In this document: piece after piece, positions 45,722 through 58,150 of the stretch
How positions within the stretch are numbered: position 1 is the first letter of the stretch
How the letters are laid out: the number at the start of each line of letters is the position of its first letter
From: Coleophoma eucalyptorum
Taxonomy: Eukaryota; Ascomycota; Leotiomycetes; Helotiales; Dermateaceae
Direction: 5' to 3'
Assembly: GCA_026120035.1 (NCBI GenBank)
Contig: JALRME010000077.1
Coordinates: 1-64,000, forward strand
Length of the DNA: 64,000 bases
Notes under the pieces: generated by a model
Databases searched by the model: none
The model's input: only the letters and a program-made list of their open reading frames with translations
What the model was told of the DNA's origin: nothing
Position numbers and translations under genes: made by a program

Positions 45722-48700
45722 ATGGCGCCTTTGTTCCACGTCTTTCTTTTTCTTGCCCTCGTGGCTCTCGTTTCTGCTTCCTCGTCAGAGCTGCCACCAA
45801 CTTATTTGCGACATCAACGACGTGCTCTGGAAAAGTCCCATCTCCACAAACGTCAAAACGTGTCTTCTACTGCTATTACTGAAGCTCAAAAGCTCGTCGA
45901 CGCTGCCGTTAAACAGCAGGGTGAATACAATACCTACCGCGTCGCAAACCCAAGAACCAATAACTATTATTCCAAGACTGAACAAGCTGCAAGAAAAGGG
46001 AAACGAGAAACTGAACCCTCTCCGCCGACTATCGATTCTAGTGTTCGTGCAGCAGCAGCTTTGCTCGCCGAGCATACTGCAGCTGCTCAAGCTGCCAATG
46101 GTACCTTGCACCGCATCTACAAACAGCCAAGCAGCCTCCCCAGATTTGACGATTACGCACCCTCAAACTTGACGAAGAGAGATGGTACTGACTACTGGTT
46201 GGCCGATATAACCCATAATGGCCTCGCTCCTATGTAATTATCTCCGTCCCAATCCTGTCAGCTTTGTTTGTCGATGTCAAATCTATCGAAGAAAAAGCGG
46301 TCGAGCGTCCCCCAGAGTTGACTTTCTGGTCTACTTCACTCTTCTTGAGATCTAGCGCTGACAAAATTGTGATTGATAGGGGACAGAACTCTGACTGGCT
46401 TGTAATATTCCCACCCTTAACCATGCATCCAATTTCTCACAGCTTACAGGTCTACCGCGACGTCACAGACACACGATTTGCTGGCGGAGCAAAAGGTGAC
46501 GGCGTAACCGACGACACAGCTGCGATTAATGCCGCAATCGCGTATGGAGGCAATTGCGGCGTCGATTGCTTGTCATCGTCACTCAAGGGAACTTTGATTT
46601 ACTTTCCCCCGTGAGTGCTGATCCAATTGTTATTGCCTTTGAGTATCTATGAGACCAGCAAGATCTCTGACCTTGATCCATATGCTGAGAATCTTTCAAC
46701 CAATAGAGGTACATATCTCATATCCACTCCAATCGAAGCCTATTACTACACGCAACTCGTTGGAAACCCTAACGATCTTCCTATTATCAAAACTACACCT
46801 GCATTTATTGGCCTAGGCGCTATCGAAAGCGACGTGTACACAGCAGATGGTGAATGGTATATCAATGTATGGCTCGAATTCTGAAGTATCAATTATCATG
46901 CTAATGGTCTGTTGCAGCAATCGAATTTCTACCGACAAGTTCGGAATTGTCAGTACTACACTTTCTTTAGTGTTCTTTCCGAGCTATTTTCTACAGCTAC
47001 TGCGTGATTTAGAAAATATATACTCACAATGTGATTTCTAGTCATTATTGATATCACCGATACTACCACTGCGTCGGCTGCCGGTTTGCATTGGCAAGTA
47101 GGTATGTAAAGTTTTCCGTTCTTAAACGCACACGTCAAAAAGTCTCGGGTGTTCATGCTCGTGGTGACTTGACTATCAACATTTAGCACAACTATCAGCT
47201 CCGATGTGTGTAAGCTAACGCCATGACAGCTCAAGCAACCTCCCTCACAAACTGCTACATCTATGCGTCTGAATCAGCAGGTACTACTGCCATGGGCATG
47301 TTTACAGAAAACGGTAGCTCGGGCTTCATGGGCGACACCTTCTTTTCCGGAGGTGCTTATGGTCTTTGTGAGTACCTCTATCCCAGCTTTCCTGTCTTAA
47401 ATTGAGGGACTTTCTCCAACATTTTTCCATAGATGGTGGTAACCAACAGTACACCGTAAGAGGATTTGAATTCATCGGCCAGACTACAGCCGGCATTTGT
47501 TTGCTCTGGGATTGGGGATGGACCTGGTCCCAGCTGCTTATATCTGACACACCGATCGGCATCCTTTTGATCAACCCCTCAGACGCCACTGGCCAGCAAG
47601 CCGGCTCAATATATGTCCTAGATTCATACTTTGATGGAGTTGGAGAAGCGATCCACGCCAATGCTCTCCCTGCAACCATTTTGGAGTCGAGTGTCATTAC
47701 TCTAGATAACATCGGTACTACAGGGGTGACGACAATGGTTGGATTCTCTGACGGAACTACTCTCGCTATTCCTAATACCGGTGTCGACTTTCTTATCATT
47801 GGAAATATTGAGGCGGACGGTTCCGATTATGGGATGTATACGTAAGCATGGGCTCTTTTCGTCAACCTCCCCCTCTGCTTTATAGACTGCTTCCGATAAG
47901 GTACAACCTACGTGGAATAATCCTACGTTGGACCGTGACAACAAATTCGTTCAAAGTAGCAATCTTCTAAACTACAAGTGTTGGGCGTTTGTCTTACTCC
48001 CCCTATCATTCCGGGGGAAAGTATATACTGATGCGCAAGCCTGTAGTGTCGGCGTTAATGCCCCAGACTCGAGTCTAACAGGCTCCAAAGTCCAATTCAG
48101 AGACAGCTATTTCTTCAAAAGCAGGCCACAGTACGAGGATCTTTCTGTGGGCGATATCATCAACGTCAAAGATCTTGGAGCTAAGGGAGATGGTGTAACT
48201 GACGGTAAGTACCTCTTGGAAATTATATTGAGCTCCCCAAATGAGTTCAAGAAAGTGATACTCATACAATTTGTCGCATGCATAGATACCTCAGCCATTG
48301 GTGCCGCTCTTTCGCAGGCTACGACTTCGAACCTGATCTACTTTCCTGCTGGATCCTATATTATTACTGGTAAGCGAACTTCATTGCAAATTTGTCTCCT
48401 AAACAGCGTCAAGGTTTTAAAAACCACGATGAACTTTCATTTGCCATATATTACACTTGAAAATTCTAGTGCCTATCTCGAAATCCGAGAGTGTAATGCT
48501 GATTTGGGTGCTTCTTCTAGAAACTCTCCAGATAGACGCAGGAACTAGAATCACGGGTGAGGTATGGTCGCAATTGGTTGCTTCTGGAGACTATTTTGCG
48601 GACATGGCCAATCCTCAAGTCATGCTTATGGTCGGAAGCGAGGGCAGCACAGGAACCGTCGAGATCTCAGATATGCTCTTCACTTCTATCGGCGCACTGC

Positions 48701-51066
48701 CAGGCCTTATAATGGTCGAGTGGAACATGGCAGCCGAGACTCAAGGATCAGTTGGCTTGTGGGACTCACATTTTAGAGTTGGTGGAGCAACTGGAACCAA
48801 GATGCAGGTCAGTCATTCTCGTTTTGCTTCTCTTGCGTCTTCTCACTGTTTCTCGGCATGTTCTATCGCGGGGGGAAAAGTGGAAGGCTGACTCAATTTC
48901 CGATGAATAGGTTGCCGAATGTCCTCTAGGACAAGCAATTCAAGACGGTTGCATCGCAGCAACTATGATGCTTCATGTCACTAGTGGATCATCTGGATAT
49001 TTTGAAAATATGTGGGCTTGGGTTGCCGACCATGACCTCGATGATGCTCTCAATACTCAAATTTCCGTTGCTGTAGCTCGGGGAATTCTCGTCGAGTCAC
49101 AAGGTCCAACATGGTTCCTCGGCACTGCCAGTGAACATTCGATCCTGTAGGTTCCATTACCTCGCATCTTCGAACGGTGCTGACAAGCTCTAGGTACCAG
49201 TACAACTTCTTCGATTCTCTCAACACATTCGCGGGTATGATCCAAACAGAATCGCCATATTTCCAGTACACGACCGCTACAGAGTCTCCTGGTGTATTCA
49301 GTTCATCAGTTGGCTTGTTCAGTAATGATCCCGTCTTTCCAGACTCGACCTGTACGGCTGACGATTTATTGTGCAACTTCTCCTGGGCTGTCATGATATT
49401 CGAGACTACTAACCTCACCATTGCTGGCGCTGGGCTCTACTCCTGGTATGATAATTATGATCAAAGCGTCTGTGTAGATGCCCAGAACTGCCAACAGCGT
49501 TTGGTGGACAACCAGGGCAGTAACGACCAGCTGTACATCTTCAACCTCGTCACTATGTAAGTCACCAAATCCATAAATCGTGGCAGATGCTGATACTCAA
49601 AAGTGGTGCCGTTGAGATGCTTTCGGATACCGCAACTGATACCATAATCTACGCTGCCAACAACACCCAGGCGATCGGTCACCCGTTTTGGAGTATTCTT
49701 GGAGCATATCTCGACGACTACTCTACTGAGATTACAACTTGTGACGATGATGACGAAACAGCCGATTGTGACACTGAGCCTGATTGTGATGTTACCCTAT
49801 CATTTGACACGATGGATGCTCTGGCTGCAGCAGCGGGATCCTTCCCCGACATTTGCACTGACTACTACGCTCTAGGGGTCCTTGGCTCTCTACTTGACGC
49901 AGCTCTTGCAAACTATTCAGCTGCCAATTCTGGGTATGACTCCGTGTTCGGCGACTATGTTGACTACACCAAGGAAATGGTTCCGTCAGCTCTGACAGCA
50001 TTCATGGCCGATGGGACATCATCCAACCCAACTGGCGGAGCTGGCAACAAGTACTTTAGCTGCAAGTTTGTCGAGACAGCTGGAGGAGGCTCGGATACCA
50101 TCAGTTACGATACCTGCCCTATCCCTGAGTCGCAGTATGACTACGTTGACGCGTATACCATGACCTATACACTGAAGGACTCCGATGGCTTCTTTTCAGA
50201 ACTCGCCTCGACATACGGTATAAATGAGTCTTGGGTTGAGTTCTCCACTGTTAGACATTACACGCCATGTACTGGTGGCAACGAGGGCGGTGATGGAGGA
50301 GGGCACAATCTCGACAAGCGGTGCGACACCATTGACATCTACGATGTCGGAATACCAGTCTCTTCTGGTAAGATCGTTGTATGTTATCCTCGTCCCTTGA
50401 AATATGCATTTTCGAAATTTGAGAAGCCCCAGTTTTCCTAAATATCTCGAGAACTGGACTCTCTTAGCCCCAAATTGAATTTACCTACTAAATTTTCACC
50501 AGGTGACTAACCCTAAGGACATAATCACGAGCGCCTTGCCGACGATCGGAGCACTGCAAAACACAATCATTGCCCGGCAGATGGATCTTTCCACCTCAAA
50601 ATGGTACGGCGCCAGCGATGATATCCTCCAAACCATCTCCATGCCTGTGTTTCTCATTGTCCAAGCCGTCCAATCCATGGCCGAAGTCAAAGAAGTAGGA
50701 GAAAAGGAAGCAGCAGAAAAGAAAAGAGCTCTGATCCTCGAGATCCTCGGCATCGTGTTTGCTTTCATTCCCTTTCTAGACGACCTTGCGCCTGCGATCG
50801 AGGGTCTCGATGGCGTGTTCGAGATCCTAGCTGCTGCTGGCAACACCGCATTAGCTATCCAGGGCATCATTGCGGATCCTTCTTCTGCTCCGATGGAGAT
50901 CTTGGGTGCGTTGACTGCGGGTGGCGCGAGAGATGAAAAAGATTTTGAGGATATGGCGGCGGCGAGGAGGGCGATTAGCACGGATGATCTAACGAAGATT
51001 GGCACGACGTTTGAGAAGATGGATTCAGACTTCCAGGCTATCATCAAGCGGGATTGTAAGCTGTGA
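45722..51066 (+). CDS. GH55 beta-1,3-glucanase-like protein with killer-chitinase-type C-terminal tail
   Basis: About 14 exons encode roughly 1,450 residues. The N-terminus MAPLFHVFLFLALVALVSAS is a signal peptide, followed by a possible Kex2 site (LHKR). Two pectate-lyase-superfamily beta-helix units follow, the GH55 arrangement. The first has GGAKGDGVTDDTAAINAAI, YFPPGTYLIS and GLHWQVAQATSL; the second has DLGAKGDGVTDDTSAIGAAL and YFPAGSYIIT. GH55 enzymes are exo- or endo-beta-1,3-glucanases acting on fungal wall glucan. From ~49.6 kb the protein continues past the usual GH55 end. A Cys/Asp-rich linker leads to VSYDTCPIPES-like and VRHYTPC segments, and after an intron a helical, hydrophobic domain (NPKDIITSALPTIGAL ... 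GIVFAFIPFLDDLAPAIEG) ends IIKRDCKL. That tail resembles the C-terminus of killer-toxin-like fungal chitinases. Exon joins around 47.85-48.0 kb and 48.4-48.55 kb are uncertain. Confidence 0.85.
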
Positions 51067-53058
51067 TCTTTGCGCTGTCTCCTGGGGATAGACTGTCAAG
51101 ATGATGGGCATACCATGATTGGGTAAGCTAGCTATCTATGCGGAGGAGACCAAAGGTTATTATACTCTATTTACCCTGGATCAGTGGCAATATTGGAGGT
51201 ATCCTATCTGCCCAGTTGCGGCCAGCGTTGCATTTACAGTGGGTGGACCAAAGTCTGTGTGGTTACCTTATTTTACACCAAAACACCACTATTATATCAA
51301 CTTGTTGAATGTTGAGGATCTGAAAATGTGAGAACAATTGTGTGGATATTCTGTTGAATTGAATTGGATTGCTGAGCCACTCTTGGGACTGTGGCTCATA
51401 CTAATATCTAGATTCTAGAGTGATCAAGTCTGAGGTTATTCAGAACTGTAATATGTACGTTTTAAGAATGTTTCAATCCATCACCTACACAACGAGCGTT
51501 GTAGGCCATGCCAGCATGATCCTTGTAGGTAACGTGACTCTTGTAGGTCAACACAACTTAACTATAGATATAAAGCATATTACCTCAGAACAGTTTTCCA
51601 CAGTTGAAGTGATACCTTTGGAAAGCCTGGGCAATGAACAGAGTCATACTATAACCTGTTTCACAACTACTAGTCTACCGATCTAAGGCTTTCATCAGAT
51701 AAATTCTTGGAAATGCCGTTCCTTCATTCCAGTACTCACCTAAGTATACCTGTGACAATCCTTATCTAAGGAGTTATAAACACGGTGTTCAAACACAGGT
51801 AAAGTAATACACGATGCTCCACTGAGCTTACTAAACATCGTCCTGAGTACTCGATCACCTCATGCCTGAACTTGTGACAGTTTCTAAATTGCTATTTTTT
51901 CCTAGGAAAAGGAATATCCATGATATATTTCTTGCTCCAACGACTAGGTTTCAAAGCTCATAATCACTTCTCTTCGTATTCACAGCACAAGAGCACTGGC
52001 GTTAAATCACAGTATAAATTACTGAAATTTTTTGGACAGATGATCTCGTAGTACCTGCGGATCGGCCCGAGAAATAAATCCGACGTCACGGTCTTGAAAC
52101 GCGATCAGAAGTATAATATCGACACCATCTATTTACTTGTTTGCCCTCCGGCTCTTGATTGCACGACAAAGCGAGAAGGAGCTGTTTGTTGAGGGGTTTG
52201 AATTATTTTTGAACACGCCTTGCAACACCAGCTCTGGATAGACTAAATCTGTGCGCTAATTATACCTACTGTACTAAGAGTCGGCGTTTTCAGGTAGAAC
52301 CTGCCGTATTATGTCATAACCTGGAATTGGCTCGTGCACACGTCAGGTACGGGCTAGGAGCTTCCTTTATGGCTTAGTTGTGGTATGTTCTTCTTATCAT
52401 ACTTATTATCTTATGATGAGCAGCTGGATACGAGGTCAGTATTGTGCACACAGGTAGAACATCTACCGTTCGTTAGAAATGTCCTTTCTTGCCATTATAA
52501 CAACTGTAACAAGTATGAATACTTCTCACTCGCTTCTCTCCTTACTCAACAAGAAAGATAGGATACAGTGTAAATGTGTAAATGAGATTCGGGTGTACGG
52601 GCTAGCACGGGTCAAATGCACTAAGCGAATACTCTTTCTCCGAGTAAAAGTGGCAACAACCATGTTAGGTACCCGGAAGCGCTTTCGTGCTATCGAAATT
52701 AAGATTGCCAATCTTACCTATAGTACCGCCTAACAAGCTTTCACACCAAGCTTCCATATAACAATTCCTTAATTTAAGGTTATACGATAACTATGATCTT
52801 CCCAAATTGAGGCAGAACAAGGGCCGATATATGGCTCCTGCGTACAAGTTACAAAGAGGAATGACTAGATCAGGTCCGTTTTAAATCCTATAAGACGAGC
52901 TAATACTTTGATTATTACGCACCTCGCTTTGCGTCTTTTCGGTAGGTATAGTCTCTTGTATCTTTTCCTTTTTGAACGTTACTTTGTTTCGCCATCTGTC
53001 CTTAAGGCGTTCTCTACGCTCTCTACTATTATTATCACACTCGTTTTAGGTCTACGAA
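51067..53058. other. Intergenic region
   Basis: Two kilobases without a supported gene. Small open frames at 51.1-51.7 kb and 52.5-52.7 kb have no homologous look and no consistent codon use. The last ~120 bp are pyrimidine-rich promoter sequence for the next gene. Confidence 0.5.
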
Positions 53059-54078
53059 ATGGTCGCAATCACTCGCACTGGTCTACTTGCAACCCTCGCT
53101 AGCATTGGCGCTACGCAAACCGTCGACATATTTCTCCCCGAATACGGGAGATCTGGCGACTCGTTTGTCGCTCAGAATGCTGGTGAGGTATGTAGGCTCA
53201 ATATCTTCACGCAGTATTCACATTTCTCCCAAAGTATCTCTGCTAACCATCAGGTCACAATTTTAGAATGCCGGTGTGACTACCTATCTCCTTTCATGCG
53301 GTGCTGGAATCGTGACTACAGTAGCCTGTGCGCACCGTAGTGGTCCCGGTCGTGACGAAGGCCCTCCTAACTGCGATGGCTCTCTGGATTATAACACCGT
53401 CACCGATGACTCTTGCACTCTCACCGTAGGAGCGACTTTGCTCGAGGGCTCATCCACCATCAGATTCATCGATGGTCAATTCGGTAACCCCTCGATCGAC
53501 TGCTCGGTTGCTGGCACGGTCTCTGCGGTGTGGTAAGAATTCCTAGTCCAAACCATTTGATAACAAATTAGCTAATTTGTACCTTGAATATCGGTAGCAC
53601 CAAAACTACCACCGACTATACCTACCAGACAAGCGCAGTATTGATCGATACCTTCAGCGGCGCGGAGTTCTCCTTCTATCATATTCCACTAACTACAGGC
53701 CTGACCGCCTATGGCTCTTTCCCAACCCTTACTGCTGGTGGACCAACGAGCACGACCAGCCCAGCACGAAGCACTTCTTCTACCACAAGCGCTTCCCCAA
53801 CACCTACTACATCAACAACCACGTCTAGCACCGCACCAAGCAGCGGAAGCCAATTCGGGAGTAGCAGTGCGGAATCCAGTACCATTTCCGCCACAAGTAA
53901 CAGCTCGATCAGTCCAAACGTTGGTACCAACTCAACTACGACCACATCAACAACTAAAGGTCATTCCAGTACAATTGCCCTCTCGCCTGTTGCGACAGGC
54001 AGTGGAGCAAAAGTCCTAACCCAGTGGATGATAGGAGCTGCTACTGCTGCAGTGGTTGCTGTTGCGGCTGCACTCTGA
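53059..54078 (+). CDS. Secreted Ser/Thr-rich protein, probable GPI anchor
   Basis: Three exons (53059-53187, 53267-53532, 53598-54078) join to 291 residues. MVAITRTGLLATLASIGATQT is a signal peptide. The globular part (~residues 20-165) has a cysteine pattern (TTYLLSCGAG, VACAH, PPNCDG, DDSCTL, IDCSVAGTVSAVC) seen in many fungal surface proteins of unknown role. A Ser/Thr-rich stretch of ~100 residues follows. The last residues, LTQWMIGAATAAVVAVAAAL, are hydrophobic after a small-residue region (TGSGAK), the layout of a GPI-attachment signal. It is likely a plasma-membrane or cell-wall protein; no enzymatic motif is seen. Confidence 0.82.
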
Positions 54079-55192
54079 TCTGGTATTGATTTAGTTGTAA
54101 TGCTTGTATTATGGACTCCCTAGAGTCTATCTCATACTATAGAATCTAAGAACCTATTTATACTCAAAAATGCACTGTCTACAACAACGTAGAGAGTATA
54201 AGCTAGAAGATACTAGCTTCATCTAGAGATAATGATTAATGCTAAGTCTTTAATTATTTACTTTAAATGTAAGAAATAAGGCTCTAATTATAACCACTTA
54301 GTATTCTAAAGAGTATTTCTACTAAGAGTTATAAGGTATATATCGAGCTATATACTATAGATTAAAGTTTATATACTGTGATAGAGTTAAGTCACATGAT
54401 TTGAGCTCATGTCTGAATCAGGCATAAATCAGACCAGAAGTCCAAATAGGGACAGAGAAGGGATGACAATAAGGGGACAAGAGGATCGCAAGGAGGTCAT
54501 AATCAAGATACAACACATTTACTATTTATACGGACAACCAAGGGAACCATCAACTTATGTTTGGACGAACGCGTCCTCAACGACAGCTACTTGTAATTCT
54601 CACTTCCATTTAATTAGCTTTGTTTTACCTTTATTCTCTGGATAGTACGGAACAATATACTTACTTCAATACATTCATCTGACACAATGACCCAGGTTCC
54701 ACTGAGACCACAGTCGCTGAGATGCAAGTCGATATGTACGGATGATTTTTCAGCATTTCTTTGTGCAGTATTGAGACATTGCACGATTTTCAATCATAGC
54801 AAGAAGTGATGCTTATGGCACGGGCTCGCTTGAGGTTCGGCGTGGGGAGAATAGCAAGATAACACTAACCTTAAGTTATTGTTACTTGACAAGCATGACA
54901 TAATCGTCTTTCCATGCATGTGGAAGCATGTGATAGAGATTGCAAAGTCCGAGAATAATATAGCAGAATTCTAGTAAACTTTTAGATATGTCGGTAAGCC
55001 GATATAGTTAGGGTTTCGATATAGTCCATTCCAGTATAGCGGTGACACGATGTGACTCACAACTTGTTGGCTGTACAGAAATTTCAGAACCCGCGGTAAT
55101 GTATATAATTTGTTAGTAACCCAAATTTATTATAGTTAAGTTTTTGCTCTTCGATCCACTCCGACTTTGCAGAGTCCCTTCAACCAACGAAT
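54079..55192. other. Intergenic region
   Basis: AT-rich, with many CTAGA/TCTAG-like short words at 54.1-54.4 kb. No coding frame is supported. Confidence 0.5.
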
Positions 55193-55694
55193 ATGGCAGT
55201 CTCTGATATCCAGACTGACCGTCTCCTTCTCCGGCCACTCCGTATATCAGATGCAGTAGCTCTCACAGAAATATACTCCTTTAAAGAAGTCCGAGATCAA
55301 CTGTTCGTTTGTAATTCTATTTTAGACTCATGAAACGCAAATTCTTACCCATATAACACTTAACAGGGTAACGAGTTCTTTCAACACCGTCTCAGAAGCA
55401 CAAGAGTAAATCAAAACCGTCGAGGCAACCCATGACAGATTGATGTACTCTATTAATCTACATCCTAGAGATAATAGCGAAGATATTAACTTGGTATTAA
55501 TCGGTCTAACGGCCATCAATACATTCAATCGTTTCACCTGTCTTTTGCACCCATCGTATTGGGGCGCAGGATATGCTAAGGAGGCTGTGAGAGCGGCTAA
55601 GATGGCAGTTTTGGAAGCGCAGCCAGAGCGAAAGGTTTTGATTGCTGGAACTTCTAAGGAAAACCAAGGGAGACAAAGGGTGCTAGTGAAGTGA
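55193..55694 (+). pseudogene. GNAT-family N-acetyltransferase pseudogene
   Basis: The 5' part reads MAVSDIQTDRLLLRPLRISD, the opening of a RimJ/RimL-type GNAT domain (Acetyltransf_3). After a plausible intron near 55.31-55.37 kb, the frame continues VTSSFNTVSEAQE, then a TAA stop at 55407-55409 where a Trp is usual (EAQEW). It then goes on through SYWGAGYAKEAVRAAKMAV, the acetyl-CoA-binding region, and ENQGRQRVLVK before stopping early. It is shorter than the normal ~180 residues. An in-frame stop plus a truncated 3' end make it non-functional, though the stop could also mark a mis-read splice. Confidence 0.65.
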
Positions 55695-56167
55695 GATTTG
55701 TAAAATCAACCCACTTGGGAGGAAGCTGGAGGAGAGTGAAGAGGAAGGATATCATAAGATTGCTAGAGGGGACAAGGAACATAACTGATATTGTAAAGGT
55801 AGACAGGAAGGAAGAGCGATTGGGTTCAGGTACCAACATGGAGGAGTCACTGTATAAATTTTACTGTCATATAAAGCCGTGATAACTATAAGACAAATTA
55901 TACGAATAAGAATAGTAACAGTTTGTATACTGCAAATTGCTGAAAGTCTCAGTGCTCTAACTGTAATGAAAAACCAATATACATAGGGTTTCGAGCTCCT
56001 CGAGGTTACGGCAATCCACGCTCTCTCCCCTCTACGATCTAACCCAAGTTTGTAGTCATGAGTAAGGATTATAGGTGTTGAATTAGTGGCCCAGCAAGTT
56101 TCTTGACTTCGAGAAAAGAATTACTCGACCTAACCACTATCAAAGCTCTATTAAACTAGGTTTTCAT
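55695..56167. other. Intergenic region between two pseudogenes
   Basis: Nothing recognised apart from flanking pseudogene decay. Confidence 0.4.
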
Positions 56168-57676
56168 CTTGTCCTATTGACCAATTCTGCAATGATGGGA
56201 GCGCCCACCATTCCCGTTACCAGCTTCTCCGTCTCCGTCTCAAGAGCATTGCCTAAAGTCTCGTCTACTCTTCTAAACATATCATACGTTCTCTCCCTGA
56301 CATGGTGGTCAGCGTCGTATAGGTGCGTGGAGACATTAGTGATTAAGGTCTGCTGCTGGCCTTTTTATTGGCCGAGAACCTTCTAAAGACCTGTTGCCTG
56401 AACGAAATCGTCATCCGAAATGGCATTGAAGTTTTGTGCATTGACTGGTTGTCCAACCCATATCTCGTGCTTGGCATGGACGTCGACTGGCTTACACGTT
56501 ATGGGCTTAAGTAAAGAAGCATAGTTTGGATCAGCTCCAGAGCTCTCGTCAATGGAGAAATAACCGTCCCACTGCCAGGGTGTATAGGCATGCAAAGGTA
56601 CATTGACTGGAATCTGCTGGTAGTTTGCCCCGAGACGATGGCGCAGGGTGTCAGCGTATGAGAAGAGCCTGATTTGCAACATAGGGTCGGCGGTTGGCTC
56701 TATTCCGGGACCGAGGTTTGAAGGAGCCACTGCCATTTGCTCAATCTCGGCGAAATTGCTTTGGCACTTCATCGAAGTTCGTGCACTTCAATTTCTCCAG
56801 GCAAAGGACACACACACTCCGATTAAGAGTCATTCTGCCAACAGGACGCATCGGAATCTCCGACTGCGGCCACACTTTGGTGACGTCGAAGATGTTCCAT
56901 CGAAAGGACTCTGCGTCCTTTGGGTCCAAAACTTGAATGTACATGGTCCAAGACGGATAGTCACCACGAGCAATAGCATCAAACAGATCTCGAGTGTGCC
57001 AATCAGGATCGGCCGAGACCAAGTGGTTAGCCTCTTTGAGGTTTAAAGTCTTGTTGCCCTGGTCGCCGATAACGTGGATCTTTACATACTTGAAGCTACC
57101 ATCAGCTCTGGTAAACTTCATTGTGTGCCCAGAATAAGTATTCATGTATCGGAAGGACAGCGGGGTGCCTCGATCACTGAAAAGGTGAATAACCTCGTGG
57201 ATAGACTCTTGATTGCTCGATAAGAAGTCCCAAAAGCTGTGGCATCTTTTGTGTTGGTTAGGGGATTGCGCTTCTGTGTGTGAATAAAGGTTGGGAATTT
57301 GACACCATCTCGAATGAAGAAGACTAGACGAATGTCAGCTAAACAAGAATGAAGACATGAAGCATTAGCTTACCTGAGGTGTTATTACCAACCATATCCC
57401 AATTTCCCTCCCCAGCGTAGAACTTGATTGCGAAGCCTCGAGGGTCTCTTTCCGAGTCCGCACATCCCTTCTCGCCGCCTACTGTCGAGATTCGAACCGC
57501 TACGTTGGTTTTCTTACCCAGCTGGGAGAATAGGTCGGCAGAACAAATGTCGGAAATGTCATGAGTAACCTCGAATTCTCCATACGCTCCGGCGCCCTTG
57601 GCATGAACCACTCGCCCCGGGATTCTTTCGCGGTCGAAATGAGCGAGCAGATCGATGAGATGGATGTCTTGGAGAA
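56168..57676 (-). pseudogene. Catalase pseudogene, 5'-truncated at a telomere repeat
   Basis: The minus strand carries a small-subunit haem catalase. Pieces include [20 protein letters not shown], then [27 protein letters not shown], then [30 protein letters not shown] across an intron, [33 protein letters not shown] (proximal haem Tyr region) and, beyond the last stops, a C-terminal THLYDADHHVRERTYDMF. Damage: the N-terminal ~30 residues are missing, cut at TTAGGG repeats. There is a one-base loss near 57230 and a one-base gain near 57180, and in-frame TAG and TAA at about 56384 and 56366. The splice joining LNR to NFAEIEQ near 56.8 kb is only weakly supported. Catalases remove H2O2; this copy cannot make the full enzyme. 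Confidence 0.85.
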
Positions 57677-57689
57677 GGGTTAGGGTTAG
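57677..57689 (+). repeat. Interstitial telomere repeat (GGGTTAGGGTTAG)
   Basis: Just over two TTAGGG units sit exactly where homology to the catalase N-terminus ends. The plus-strand TTAGGG orientation is that of a right-hand chromosome end capping the catalase side. Confidence 0.75.
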
Positions 57690-57690
57690 T

Positions 57691-58150
57691 CGCATGCCCA
57701 GCCGGGAAGAGGCTGAGCTACAGAGGATGGCAGCTGCGATGAACCGGTTGTTTTTCGGGCACCGTATCGATGGCCTGGAGAGCATGCCGTTGATGACACG
57801 GCTACACCTAGCCAGTCCCCATCAGGATGACGCTCACAGCCGGCCCTTTGTTCCATTGCAGGAAAAGGCAAGCATGGACGCGGAATCTGATTTACTGGAC
57901 GCGGTTCTTGTGCTACTACCTGAACGTCCTCCACTTGGTCGATGCTGACCTGTTGGAGGAGCATGGGTTCCATCTTACTGTGGCACAGAGAAGGAAGCCG
58001 AAGCAGTTGTGGGAAACTTTACAAGACGTGGATTACCCTGAACGAGATCTGGAAGAGACGTTGCTACAAGTGTCAGCTAGTTTCCGAATGCAGCGTCTTG
58101 ATGGGGATCCGTTTCTTAGCCCGCTGTAGCATTTCGTGGGCGTTCTGACC
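57691..58150 (+). pseudogene. Fragment resembling a telomere-linked-helicase (DUF3505-type) protein
   Basis: Broken frames read [40 protein letters not shown], then after a one-base shift near 57.87 kb WTRFLCYYLNVLHLVDADLL, LLQVSASFRMQRLDGDPF and SPL followed by TAG and HFVGVL. I recognise this block from fungal proteins with a DUF3505/OrsD-like region that occur in telomere-linked RecQ-helicase genes and related repeats. The identification is from memory and moderate. Both ends are missing. GC content and codon use are higher than in the AT-rich flanks. Confidence 0.45.

Noticed and set aside
51119..51686. Small plus-strand frames after the GH55 gene
   Set aside because: No motif, low-complexity codon use and AT-rich context; probably 3' flank.
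52479..52733. 84-codon frame with basic residues
   Set aside because: An open frame exists on the opposite strand too; no homology or splice support.
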